DNA of 15,703 bases from assembly GCA_047628385.1 (NCBI GenBank), contig JBLHVH010000062.1:1-15703 (forward strand), written 5' to 3'. The position numbers were made by a program, and so were the translations under genes. Below are positions 1 to 7,450 of the stretch, in pieces (within the stretch, counting starts at the first letter, position 1; every line of letters begins with the position of its first letter). The stretch comes from PZPK01 sp047628385 (GTDB lineage: Bacteria > Pseudomonadota > Gammaproteobacteria > Pseudomonadales > Oleiphilaceae). A model generated the notes under the pieces. The model did no database searches. It was not told the DNA's origin and was given only the letters and a program-made list of their open reading frames with translations.

Positions 1-371
1 CCACACACACTCAACGCAGAAATCACTGCTGAAGGACCGGGAATAGTAACAACTTTAACACCCAATTCATGAGCCAAACTAACCAATACATGACCAGGAT
101 CAGAAATCAGCGGTGTCCCAGCATCAGAAACTAAAGCCAATGACCCGCCCACTGCTATTTTCTCTAACATAGCGGCAGCTCGCTCAGCCTCATTATGTTC
201 ATGCAAAGACGCCATACGGGTCGATATACCATGATGATCTAGTAATTTCCTAGTATGGCGTGTATCTTCCGCTGCAATCACATCAACTTGAGTTAAAACT
301 TCAAGCGCACGTAGTGTAATATCTGATAAATTACCAATTGGCGTTGCAACAATATAAATCGCACTTTCCAA
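1..371 (-). CDS. rsmI: 16S rRNA 2'-O-ribose methyltransferase RsmI, N-terminal part (cut by window edge)
   Basis: RsmI is a SAM-dependent tetrapyrrole-methylase-fold enzyme that methylates the ribose of C1402 of 16S rRNA in the decoding centre. The visible ~123 residues carry the family signatures in order: IYIVATPIGNLSDIT, AAEDTRHTRKLL, ALVSDAGTPLISDPG and a Gly-Pro-Ser SAM-site segment (IPGPSAVISALS). The C-terminal part lies beyond position 1. After the in-frame stop at about 401-403 no ATG is available, so the start must be non-ATG. I chose TTG at 371 because GTGAGG lies about 9 bases upstream and only a few residues then precede the conserved core; GTG at 386 and TTG at 380 are alternatives. 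It is divergent from lpoA, a gammaproteobacterial arrangement. Identity is secure, the start is not. Confidence 0.95.
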   Translation of the reverse strand, partial: MESAIYIVATPIGNLSDITLRALEVLTQVDVIAAEDTRHTRKLLDHHGISTRMASLHEHNEAERAAAMLEKIAVGGSLALVSDAGTPLISDPGHVLVSLAHELGVKVVTIPGPSAVISALSVC

Positions 372-533
372 GACACACAACCTCACTATAGAATGACTGA
401 TTTACAACTCAAGCAAGAACACAATACGTTTTTGCTTAAATATACTGAATAATTCGGCCCCGAGCTTAAGCGGCAGTAAATACTAACAGCTTAACTTGCG
501 AATCAATCAACACATTAAAACACAGAAACATAA
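372..533. promoter_or_regulatory. Divergent rsmI / lpoA intergenic region
   Basis: This spacer of about 160 bases must carry promoters for rsmI (leftward) and lpoA (rightward). On the minus strand TTGAGT and TATAGT are spaced by 16 bases (about 385-412) and form a plausible sigma-70 promoter, but transcription would start almost on the proposed rsmI start codon, so the pairing is uncertain. No convincing -35/-10 pair is visible for lpoA. GCTTAAGC (about 464-471) is a perfect 8-bp palindrome of unknown meaning. The lpoA ATG has no strong Shine-Dalgarno sequence. Confidence 0.35.
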
Positions 534-2342
534 ATGAAAGCTTTTATACTCATACCTATATTGATTTTTTCTCTGCTAATTTTAGGCTGTAGCACTCCTT
601 CACCCACTAAAAGCGCTAGAACTCCGAACCTTAGTTCAAATAACTTAAGTCCAGAAACATTAATTTCTAAAGCGAGGTTAACGCAAGACCCATCACAGAA
701 ATCAAGCCTACACCTTCAAGCTGCACTTATTTATTGGGAAAGTAATCTTACCGCTCAAGCAAACGGCGTATTACTAACAATTGATCCAGGCAGTCTGAAC
801 CACGACCAATTACAAAAATACTTATTACTAACACTTAAGATTGGCCTATTAGAAGACAACTCTCAAAGACTAGCAGAAGCACTACCCTTATTTTCAAATC
901 AAATATTCTATCGCTCAAGTATCGACCAACAACTAGAACTCACATTACTGATTTCAAAAGCCTATCAAGCTACCGATAAACCTATACAAGCAGCGATAAC
1001 TCTTATCGAGAACGCAGGTTTATTTGAAGAAGATATTTACTTAAAAAATCATGAAATCATATGGTCAGAACTAAGAAAAACAGAATTACCACTTCTATCT
1101 CAATACAAATATTTTGGCGAGAACATTGATGTTGAAGGCTGGCTGACTCTCGCCCAAACGATTAAGCAAAACCAGATCGATCTTGACACCCAATATCTCG
1201 CGTTAAATCAGTGGAATAAAACTTGGCCAGATCACCCCGCTGCAATCAGACCACCACACGAACTTGAAATATTAATCCAATTACCTACCACGCAACCCAC
1301 TGAAATAATCTTAGCATTACCACTAACTGGACCAATCTCTCTGGCAGGAAAAGCAATACAAGATGGCTTCATGGCTAGCTATTACAGCAACCCCTCCAAA
1401 CTTGGCAACGACATTGAAATTGTTTTTTTTGATACAAACCTTAATAATATTGAAGACCTATACAATCAAGACAAAAAAGAAAGCGCTTTAATCATTGGCC
1501 CTCTTGATAAAAATTCTTTAAACAAATTAACGACACTTGAACAACTGAATATCAAAACGCTCGCATTAAACTACCTTGACGATAATAAAATAAATATTCC
1601 TAACTTATATCAATTTGGACTAGCGCCAGAAACTGAGACCAAACAAATCGCAAACCGACTCAGCAAAAAAGGTTTTACCAAAATTGGCGTTATTGCACCC
1701 GAAACCAACTGGGGCTTCAGGCTTCACGATTCTTTTGTAAATGACTTGATACTTGAAGGAAACACCCCTATTGAAAGCGTATTCTATAGCGACCAAGCTT
1801 CGCTATCTCAAACTGTTGCAAAATTATTAGCAACTGACGAAAGCAAGAAAAGAGCGCAAAAAATTCGAGCCATCACCAACACAAGATTTGAATTTCAACC
1901 CCGCCGCAGAAAGGACATAGACGCAATTCTGATGATTGCGCGACCAAATATTGCTAAACAGATTAACCCGCTCTTCGCTTACCACTATGCTAACTCAATT
2001 CCAGTTTTTTCAACCTCACAAGTCCACTCAGGCAGTAATGACAACAATGATTTAGAAGGTATTGAGTTTATAGAAATGCCATGGATGCTCAGCTCTTCGA
2101 TAGACATTAAGCAACAAATTAACAATATTATTCCCGAGTCCTCACAAAAGTATATGCGGTTTTACGCCTTTGGCGTTGACGCATTTAAGTTAGCACCGAG
2201 ATTAACACTTCTCAAAGAAGTAAATAATAGTAAAATAAATGGTCATACAGGAATTTTATCCATGAACGACATGGGGCACATCAATCGCGACATGGAGTGG
2301 GCAAAATTCAGAAGAGGAAAAACAATTTCAATAAAGGAGTAA
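534..2342 (+). CDS. lpoA: Penicillin-binding protein activator LpoA (outer-membrane lipoprotein)
   Basis: LpoA is an outer-membrane lipoprotein that reaches through the periplasm and stimulates the peptidoglycan synthase PBP1a. The 602-residue product starts with a lipoprotein signal peptide: a hydrophobic stretch at 4-17, lipobox L-I-L-G-C with the acylated Cys19, then a Ser/Thr/Pro-rich tether. Residues ~38-235 are helical, rich in Leu and Ala and consistent with the TPR-like N-domain. From ~257 a periplasmic-binding-protein-like domain begins (ALPLTGPISLAGKAIQDGF, 261-279) and runs to the C-terminus. Length and two-domain layout fit the family. It lies between rsmI and yraN, the standard position in gammaproteobacteria, and the yraN start follows 6 bases after its stop. 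The LpoA call rests on architecture plus synteny and is firm. Confidence 0.93.
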   Translation: MKAFILIPILIFSLLILGCSTPSPTKSARTPNLSSNNLSPETLISKARLTQDPSQKSSLHLQAALIYWESNLTAQANGVLLTIDPGSLNHDQLQKYLLLTLKIGLLEDNSQRLAEALPLFSNQIFYRSSIDQQLELTLLISKAYQATDKPIQAAITLIENAGLFEEDIYLKNHEIIWSELRKTELPLLSQYKYFGENIDVEGWLTLAQTIKQNQIDLDTQYLALNQWNKTWPDHPAAIRPPHELEILIQLPTTQPTEIILALPLTGPISLAGKAIQDGFMASYYSNPSKLGNDIEIVFFDTNLNNIEDLYNQDKKESALIIGPLDKNSLNKLTTLEQLNIKTLALNYLDDNKINIPNLYQFGLAPETETKQIANRLSKKGFTKIGVIAPETNWGFRLHDSFVNDLILEGNTPIESVFYSDQASLSQTVAKLLATDESKKRAQKIRAITNTRFEFQPRRRKDIDAILMIARPNIAKQINPLFAYHYANSIPVFSTSQVHSGSNDNNDLEGIEFIEMPWMLSSSIDIKQQINNIIPESSQKYMRFYAFGVDAFKLAPRLTLLKEVNNSKINGHTGILSMNDMGHINRDMEWAKFRRGKTISIKE

Positions 2343-2348
2343 TGCTGC

Positions 2349-2708
2349 ATGTTAAGCAAAGGACTTGCTTATGAAAATATCGCATTAAAATATCTAGAGA
2401 AAAATAACCTAACATTAGTTGAAAAAAATTTCCATTCTCGTTTTGGTGAAATAGACTTAATTATGAAAGACGAGGACACACTTACTTTCGTCGAGGTTAG
2501 GTATAGAAAAAATGTATCACATGGGAGCGCAAGTGAAAGCGTTAACCTATCTAAGCAAAAGAAAATCATTAAAACTGCTGAAATATTTCTCACGCAAAAC
2601 AACGGGTGGCACCTTAATTCACGTTTTGATGTCATCGCCATCTCACCCGCAACCTTACTACCATTCAAACATCAAATCGATTGGTACAAAGCTGCATTTA
2701 CTTGCTAA
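2349..2708 (+). CDS. yraN: YraN / UPF0102 family endonuclease-like protein
   Basis: This is a 119-residue member of the UPF0102 (YraN) family, small proteins with a PD-(D/E)XK nuclease-like fold whose cellular role is not well established. The family core is visible: RFGEIDLI at 31-38 with Glu34 and Asp36, then FVEVRYR at 47-53, where E49-V-R51 takes the place of the usual ExK. Start ATG 2349 is preceded by AAAGGAG at 2333-2339 with about 9 bases spacing. An earlier ATG at 2342, overlapping the lpoA stop, is in another frame. The Shine-Dalgarno sequence lies inside the end of lpoA, which suggests coupled translation. The family call is certain, the biochemical function is inferred from the fold. 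Confidence 0.95.
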   Translation: MLSKGLAYENIALKYLEKNNLTLVEKNFHSRFGEIDLIMKDEDTLTFVEVRYRKNVSHGSASESVNLSKQKKIIKTAEIFLTQNNGWHLNSRFDVIAISPATLLPFKHQIDWYKAAFTC

Positions 2709-2717
2709 GAACAAAAC

Positions 2718-3308
2718 ATGAATGACCTTTCCCCAATTTCAAATTATTTATGCGACGCTATAGACAGCGCCGCTTCTCACATAGAACAGATAGCACCGCA
2801 AATAAACGATGCCTGTAACCTTATAGGCCAAACGTTATTGAGTGATAAAAAGTTAATTATTTGCGGCAACGGCTATTCAGCACCTATTGCAGGCATATTG
2901 ACGACATGTTTAATGCACCAACAGGAGTTTGAACGCCCAAGCCTACCTGCAATTAATATCTCTATAGACTCAACTACTATGTCGGCTATTGCAACCGACG
3001 GCAACCATCACCAGGTTTATTCCAAGCAAATTAGAGCAATTGGCAATGAAGGCGACACGCTCGTCGCATTATCCATAGATGGAAATTGCAGCAATATAAT
3101 ACAAGCAATTCAAACTGCACACGAAAAAGAAATTCATGTAATAACAATTACGGGATTTGAGAATGGAAAAATATCTGCCGTACAACACGGAGACGATATT
3201 GAAATACTTTTATATAGCCCATCCGTTGCACGCGCAATGGAATCGCAATTATTTTCAGTCAACGCCCTTTGCCACCAAATAGAAAACCAATTATTTGGTG
3301 GCGGGTAA
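2718..3308 (+). CDS. diaA: SIS-domain protein, DnaA initiator-associating protein DiaA
   Basis: DiaA is a SIS-fold protein that binds DnaA and promotes its assembly at oriC, helping to time replication initiation. The 196-residue product has the SIS nucleotide/sugar-phosphate loop CGNGYS (49-54), the segment FERPSLPAI (71-79) shared with E. coli DiaA, a second Gly-rich phosphate loop near 118-124, and a C-terminal helix ending NALCHQIENQLF, like DiaA. The sister enzyme GmhA (sedoheptulose-7-phosphate isomerase) has zinc-binding His and Glu after the first loop; here the aligned residues are Ile and Thr, so isomerase activity is unlikely. It follows yraN by 9 bases as the third gene of the lpoA operon and ends at a strong terminator. 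Annotation pipelines may label it GmhA. Confidence 0.88.
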   Translation: MNDLSPISNYLCDAIDSAASHIEQIAPQINDACNLIGQTLLSDKKLIICGNGYSAPIAGILTTCLMHQQEFERPSLPAINISIDSTTMSAIATDGNHHQVYSKQIRAIGNEGDTLVALSIDGNCSNIIQAIQTAHEKEIHVITITGFENGKISAVQHGDDIEILLYSPSVARAMESQLFSVNALCHQIENQLFGGG

Positions 3309-3316
3309 TCACCCAT

Positions 3317-3350
3317 AAAAAAAGGGCCTGATAAAAACATCAAGCCCTTT
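3317..3350. terminator. Bidirectional intrinsic terminator between diaA and sspB
   Basis: AAAGGGC(C)TGAT and ATCA(A)GCCCTTT form an interrupted stem around a short A-rich loop at 3321-3350. Read on the minus strand the stem is followed by a run of seven Ts (complement of 3317-3323), a classic terminator for sspA-sspB. On the plus strand it ends in CCCTTTCACTTATTCT, a weaker tail that could still end lpoA-yraN-diaA. Its place between two convergent operons fits shared use. Confidence 0.88.
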
Positions 3351-3369
3351 CACTTATTCTATTAAAACA

Positions 3370-3774
3370 CTATTTTACAATTTTTAATGACGGTTTATGC
3401 GACAAGTGAGGCGCATTATCGCTTGCCCCTTTCGGGTCTTCAGGGTTAGGCGGCTCAGGAGCGCCAGGCTCTGTACCAAACACCATACCCTGACCATTTT
3501 CTTTTGCGTAAATTGCCATGATAGCAATGATAGGAACATAAACTTCCATAGGAACACCACCAAACCGAGCTTTAAACCCTATGGCTTCTCCATCAATAAA
3601 AAGTTCCGTCACCGCAGACGGACTCATATTAAGAATAATCTGTCCATTAGAAATATAATCTTCAGGAACGCTTACACCACGGAGACCTGCATCAACAACA
3701 ACATAAGGTGTCATATCATTATCAAGAATCCAATCGTTTAGTGCACGTACAAGATATGGTCTACTTGGTGTCAT
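3370..3774 (-). CDS. sspB: ClpXP protease specificity-enhancing factor SspB
   Basis: SspB is the adaptor that binds ssrA-tagged peptides and tethers them to ClpXP for degradation. The 134-residue product has the N-terminal folded domain (SRPYLVRALNDWILDN near 4-19, then a VSVP / IILNMSPSAV segment and a FGGVPMEVYVPI strand) that forms the tag-binding dimer. A flexible Pro/Glu/Asp/Ser-rich linker (about 99-128) follows, ending in the ClpX-docking tail LKIVK, close to E. coli LRVVK. The complete adaptor layout is therefore intact. ATG 3774 has TAAGGAG 7 bases upstream. It lies 28 bases downstream of sspA and should be co-transcribed with it. Confidence 0.97.
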   Translation of the reverse strand: MTPSRPYLVRALNDWILDNDMTPYVVVDAGLRGVSVPEDYISNGQIILNMSPSAVTELFIDGEAIGFKARFGGVPMEVYVPIIAIMAIYAKENGQGMVFGTEPGAPEPPNPEDPKGASDNAPHLSHKPSLKIVK

Positions 3775-3802
3775 ACCCGCTCCTTACCGAATAAATTCAA
3801 AA

Positions 3803-4432
3803 TTAATGTCTCATTTCCAGCTCAACTTCCGACAAACTAGCCTTAAACGACTCTCTATCAAAAATTCGTTCCATATAAGTCAAAATAGGTTTAGCTTGAG
3901 CGACATTGATATCAACACCCAAAATAGGCAAACGCCATAATAAAGCAGAAACACAACAGTCTACAATCGTAAATTCATCATCCATGAAGAATGGTTTCTC
4001 TGCGAAAATTGGCGCCGTAGAAATCAAACTTTCTTTCAATTCTTTTCGATAACCACCTGCATCCTTAGATTCTGGATTTTCCAAGATAGCATCAGCCAAA
4101 CGACTCCAGTCTTTCTGAATTCGATACATCATCAACCGACTTTGAGCTCGTGCAACTGGATAAACAGGCAACAACGGTGGATGCGGAAAACGCTCATCCA
4201 AATATTCCATCATTATATCCGACTCATATAGAACCAAATCTCTATCAACCAAAGTTGGCAAATCATTGTAAGGGTTATGATCCGACAATTCCGCTGGTTT
4301 ATTAGCAGGATCAACATCAACAATATCAACCGCAACACCTTTCTCAGCCAGCACAATTCTAACTCTGTGACTGTAATGACTTTTTCCATCAGAATAAAAC
4401 GTCATTGACGAACGTTTAGCCACAACTCCCAT
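3803..4432 (-). CDS. sspA: Stringent starvation protein A (SspA)
   Basis: SspA is an RNA polymerase-associated protein with a glutathione-S-transferase fold that is induced in starvation and modulates promoter use, including stress and virulence genes. The 209-residue protein shows the thioredoxin-like N-domain (SHRVRIVLAEKGV at 21-33, PTLVDRDLVLYES at 59-71) and the signature EYLDERFPHPPLLPVYPVAR (76-95), whose P-H-P-P residues form the conserved surface pocket. The helical C-domain ends with SLSEVELEMRH, as in E. coli. It lacks GST catalytic activity in characterised relatives. It is first gene of sspA-sspB; a GTGAGG-like ribosome binding site lies about 8 bases before ATG 4432. Confidence 0.97.
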   Translation of the reverse strand: MGVVAKRSSMTFYSDGKSHYSHRVRIVLAEKGVAVDIVDVDPANKPAELSDHNPYNDLPTLVDRDLVLYESDIMMEYLDERFPHPPLLPVYPVARAQSRLMMYRIQKDWSRLADAILENPESKDAGGYRKELKESLISTAPIFAEKPFFMDDEFTIVDCCVSALLWRLPILGVDINVAQAKPILTYMERIFDRESFKASLSEVELEMRH

Positions 4433-4502
4433 ACTCTTACCTCACCCTATTTCAACAAAACACAAGCCAGAACAGATAATTTAAATCTACTGACCCTAAA
4501 AT

Positions 4503-4516
4503 TTTCGAAATTATAC
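4503..4516 (-). promoter_or_regulatory. Candidate sspA promoter -10
   Basis: On the minus strand a consensus TATAAT (complement of 4510-4515) lies about 78 bases upstream of the sspA ATG, after the petC terminator. No good -35 hexamer is visible at 16-18 bases, so this may need an activator or another sigma factor. It is the best candidate in the 126-base gap. Confidence 0.4.
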
Positions 4517-4558
4517 ACGATTTAGAAAATCAGCGTATAACTTATACAAGTTAAAACA

Positions 4559-4596
4559 AAAAAGGCCGTTAACATAGCTCTGTTAACAGCCTTTTT
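4559..4596 (-). terminator. Intrinsic terminator of the petABC operon
   Basis: AAAAAGGC-GTTAACA pairs with TGTTAAC-GCCTTTTT around a six-base loop, with one C/A mismatch in a 15-bp stem. On the minus strand the stem is followed by further Ts and sits 18 bases after the petC stop. On the plus strand the tail is TTTTTAG, so it could also block antisense transcription. Confidence 0.9.
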
Positions 4597-4613
4597 AGAG
4601 TACACAGTTAGCG

Positions 4614-5369
4614 CTAGTGGATATCGCGCCAATATTCTTTATTTAAGAAGTAAGCAAATACAAACAAAAACAGTAAGAATATTAAAACAGAGCGACCAAG
4701 TTCTTCGCTTTCTAATCTTGACGGCTCACCAACATAAGCAAGAAAGTTAACCAAGTCATAAATAACTTCATCATATTCAGCAGGCGATAAAGTTCCCTCT
4801 ACTGCATACTCTTGGCAACCACTACTCTTCACAATGTTGCCACTCAACGGATCTACAACTGGCTCGACACCAAGTTCCGGCATGTCTGCACAGACGCCCT
4901 GTAGGCCAGCTAATACATGAGGCATACCCACACCCTTAAATATAACGTTATTTACGCCATAAGGGCGCTTAGCATCAGCGTAAAAGCCTCTTAAATAGTT
5001 GTATAACCAATCAGGCCCTCTAAGACGAGCAGTTAAGGTTAAATCTGGCGGAGCACTACCAAACCATACTTTAGCCTGATCAGGAGACATAGAATTTGTC
5101 ATTAACTGACCAATTTTAGTATCCCCCACCAGTATATTTTCTTCCATTATATTGTTTGGCACCTGTATATCATTTGCCGTCCGTTCATAGCGAGCATACT
5201 TCAATGAGTGACACCCAAAGCAATAGTTCGAAAACAGAGCAAAGCCTTTTTGTAAAGATTCTTTATCATGCAAATCTATTTTAATATGATCCATTGGGTG
5301 TGCAGCACCCGATGCTTGCACGCATAAAGAGAACATAGAAAGAAATAGCACTACTACTAAATTTTTCAT
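4614..5369 (-). CDS. petC: Ubiquinol-cytochrome c reductase, cytochrome c1 subunit
   Basis: Cytochrome c1 takes electrons from the Rieske protein and passes them to a soluble or membrane cytochrome c in the periplasm. The 251-residue product has an N-terminal signal peptide (1-19, ending VQAS), a single covalent haem site C50-F-G-C53-H54, the likely axial Met149 in GVGMPHV, the R-P-Y-G-V-N-N segment (135-141) and a C-terminal membrane anchor (~228-244) followed by NKEYWRDIH. Cys160 and Cys185 could form a disulfide (inference). It is the last gene of petA-petB-petC; its ATG overlaps the petB stop by one base (TAATG), suggesting translational coupling. Confidence 0.97.
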   Translation of the reverse strand: MKNLVVVLFLSMFSLCVQASGAAHPMDHIKIDLHDKESLQKGFALFSNYCFGCHSLKYARYERTANDIQVPNNIMEENILVGDTKIGQLMTNSMSPDQAKVWFGSAPPDLTLTARLRGPDWLYNYLRGFYADAKRPYGVNNVIFKGVGMPHVLAGLQGVCADMPELGVEPVVDPLSGNIVKSSGCQEYAVEGTLSPAEYDEVIYDLVNFLAYVGEPSRLESEELGRSVLIFLLFLFVFAYFLNKEYWRDIH

Positions 5370-6580
5370 TATCCTGTCACCCTTTTTGGTACCGGCTTAG
5401 TCTTTTCAAATTTTGAATACCAAGGCATCAAAAGAAAGAAGCCAAAGTAAACGGCTGTTAAAATTCTAGCCAACATAGTTCGCTCTGGCGTTGCCACAAC
5501 AACTCCTAAATAACCAAGAACAACAAAGGAAACAACCAATGAGAACAGAGCAACTTTACTAAACATCCCTTTGTACCGTATAGATTTCACTGGACTACGA
5601 TCCAACCACGGAAGAACAAATAGAATCGCTATCGCAGCACCCATAACAACAACACCCAAGAAAGCATCAGGCACAGCTCTCAACATCGCGTAATAAGGCG
5701 TAAAATACCAAACTGGTGCAATATGATCAGGCGTCTTCAATGGATTTGCTGGTTCGAAATTTGGTTTTTCTATGAAGTAACCACCCATTTCTGGGAAGAA
5801 AAATACCACACCACAAAAAACAAATAAGAAGACAACAATACCGACTATGTCATGCACACTATAATAAGGGTGAAAAGGAATGCCATCTAAAGGAATGCCA
5901 TTTTCATCTTTACTTTCTTTAATTTCTACTCCATCAGGGTTATTTGACCCAACAGTATGTAACGCTAAAATATGCAAAACAACCAATGCTAAAATGACAA
6001 TTGGCAATGCCACAACATGCAACGCGAAGAAGCGGTTTAAGGTCACACCTGAAATCAGATAATCACCACGAATCCAAAGAGATAAGCCATCACCTATATA
6101 AGGTATCGCGCCAAATAAATTTACAATTACTTGCGCACCCCAATAAGACATCTGCCCCCAAGGAAGCAAATACCCCATAAAGCCTTCAGCCATTAAGGCA
6201 AGGTATATAGTCATGCCAAAAATCCAGATCAACTCTCTTGGCTTTTGATATGATCCGTACATAATCCCACGAAACATATGCAAATAAATCACAAGGAAAA
6301 ATGCAGAAGCACCGGTTGAGTGCAAGTAACGCAACAGCCAGCCATATTCTACATCACGCATAATATATTCAATAGAAGCGAAAGCGCCTTCTGCTGTAGG
6401 GGTATAACTCATCGTTAACCAAATACCGGTTAATATCTGGTTAACCAATACCACCATTGAAAGCACACCAAATAGATACCAAAAATTAAAGTTCTTTGGT
6501 GCGTAATACTTACTCATGTGATTTTCAAAGGCTTCTACAATAGGTAAACGCGCATCAATCCAACTTATTAGCTTTTTCAT
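5369..6580 (-). CDS. petB: Ubiquinol-cytochrome c reductase, cytochrome b subunit
   Basis: Cytochrome b is the membrane core of complex III: it binds both b haems and the two quinone sites. The 403-residue product has the expected series of hydrophobic helices and haem-ligand histidines H87 and H101 in helix B and H188 and H203 in helix D (15-residue spacing in the second pair). G-Y-L-L-P-W-G (136-142) lines the Qo side. The Qo motif reads P289-V-W-Y292, not the PEWY of mitochondria and alphaproteobacteria; to my knowledge PVWY is common in gammaproteobacteria. It is a full-length fused cytochrome b, not a split b6/subunit IV. It overlaps both neighbours by one base (TAATG at each end). Confidence 0.98.
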   Translation of the reverse strand: MKKLISWIDARLPIVEAFENHMSKYYAPKNFNFWYLFGVLSMVVLVNQILTGIWLTMSYTPTAEGAFASIEYIMRDVEYGWLLRYLHSTGASAFFLVIYLHMFRGIMYGSYQKPRELIWIFGMTIYLALMAEGFMGYLLPWGQMSYWGAQVIVNLFGAIPYIGDGLSLWIRGDYLISGVTLNRFFALHVVALPIVILALVVLHILALHTVGSNNPDGVEIKESKDENGIPLDGIPFHPYYSVHDIVGIVVFLFVFCGVVFFFPEMGGYFIEKPNFEPANPLKTPDHIAPVWYFTPYYAMLRAVPDAFLGVVVMGAAIAILFVLPWLDRSPVKSIRYKGMFSKVALFSLVVSFVVLGYLGVVVATPERTMLARILTAVYFGFFLLMPWYSKFEKTKPVPKRVTG

Positions 6581-7173
6581 TAAGCGCTCTCCTCGTCGAC
6601 ACCAATGATAACGGTCGAATCATCAATATATTTATGTGGAGGTATTTCTAGATTCGTTGGCGCAGGAACGCCATTAAACACGCGCCCAGCCAGATCAAAA
6701 CGAGACCCATGACAAGGACAGTAAAAACCGCCAACCCAATCTGCATCAAATTCTTGCGGCTTAACTTCTGGTACAAATTGCGGAGAACACCCCAAATGTG
6801 TACAAATACCTACAATAATTGCATATTCAGGACGAGCCGACCGATAAATACCCTTGATATATTCAGGCTGCTGCGGCACAACTGACTCTGGATCACGCAG
6901 CTGATTTGTCAGCGTTGCAATATTATCTAGCATCTCTTTCGTGCGACGAATAACCCATACAGGCTTTCCTCTCCACGCAACTGTCATGCGCTGTCCTGGC
7001 TCTAATTTGCCAATACTTGCTCTGACAGGCGCCCCAGCTGCTTTAGCTTTTGCGCTTGGATTCCAAGATGCAACGAATGGTACTGCAGCACCGATTGCCC
7101 CCACACCCCCAACTACTGATGTGGCACCGATTAAAAATCGACGTCGGCTAGTGTTAACCCCGTCATCACTCAT
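6580..7173 (-). CDS. petA: Ubiquinol-cytochrome c reductase, Rieske iron-sulfur subunit
   Basis: The Rieske protein carries the [2Fe-2S] cluster that oxidises quinol at the Qo site. The 197-residue product begins with an uncleaved Tat-type signal anchor: S9-RRRFL twin arginines, then a Gly/Ala-rich hydrophobic segment (15-35). Cluster-binding boxes are complete: C124-T-H126-L-G-C129 and C152-P-C154-H155-G-S157, giving two Cys and two His ligands plus the conserved disulfide pair. It is first in petABC. ATG 7173 is preceded by TTAGGAGAG about 8 bases upstream, the strongest ribosome binding site of the operon. Confidence 0.98.
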   Translation of the reverse strand: MSDDGVNTSRRRFLIGATSVVGGVGAIGAAVPFVASWNPSAKAKAAGAPVRASIGKLEPGQRMTVAWRGKPVWVIRRTKEMLDNIATLTNQLRDPESVVPQQPEYIKGIYRSARPEYAIIVGICTHLGCSPQFVPEVKPQEFDADWVGGFYCPCHGSRFDLAGRVFNGVPAPTNLEIPPHKYIDDSTVIIGVDEESA

Positions 7174-7324
7174 ACAGGCCTCTCCTAAAAAAAACGATTA
7201 CTAATTTATGTATACGACCATAGCGCGCATTAAAAGCAGCCTTAGCTACTCTTCTTACCACTTAATCAATATAATTTTTTTATTAAAACTAACAGATATT
7301 TGTCTTCAAACTTTAAAAGCACAG

Positions 7325-7353
7325 ATAGTAATTAAAATACCGCCTCTCTTCAA
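7325..7353 (-). promoter_or_regulatory. Candidate petABC promoter
   Basis: On the minus strand TTGAAG (complement of 7348-7353) and TACTAT (complement of 7325-7330) are separated by exactly 17 bases. Transcription would start near 7318 and give a ~145-base leader. A second, weaker pair, TTGAAG / TAATAA at 7304-7309 and 7280-7285 (18 bases), lies closer to the gene. Neither can be proven from sequence. Confidence 0.35.
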
Positions 7354-7401
7354 CAACTTTCACCGACTTTGACACATAGAAAGCAATATTAACAGACAAA
7401 A

Positions 7402-7437
7402 AAAAACGCTTGCCAGCTTTTGCTGACAAGCGTTTTT
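7402..7437 (-). terminator. Intrinsic terminator of rplM-rpsI
   Basis: AAAAACGCTTG pairs perfectly with CAAGCGTTTTT, continuing after one mismatch with CAGC-TTTT-GCTG, a very strong stem. On the minus strand it is followed by a long T run (complement of the As at 7398-7405) and begins 14 bases after the rpsI stop. Confidence 0.93.
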
Positions 7438-7450
7438 GAAACAATATAAA

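Noticed and set aside
2369..2668. 99-codon minus-strand open frame opposite yraN
   Set aside because: It is antisense to a clear UPF0102 gene, has no ribosome binding site and no family features.
2718..3308. GmhA (phosphoheptose isomerase) identity for the SIS-domain gene
   Set aside because: Zinc-binding His and Glu after the first loop are absent, and several segments match DiaA better.
3317..3350. Palindromic sequence considered as a mobile-element end or repeat family
   Set aside because: It has the form of an intrinsic terminator between convergent genes, and I see no target duplication or transposase.
3397..3741. 114-codon plus-strand frame opposite sspB
   Set aside because: Arg/Asn/His-rich composition typical of an antisense shadow; sspB itself is unmistakable.
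6941..7204. 87-codon plus-strand frame opposite petA
   Set aside because: Shadow of the Rieske gene with no independent signals.
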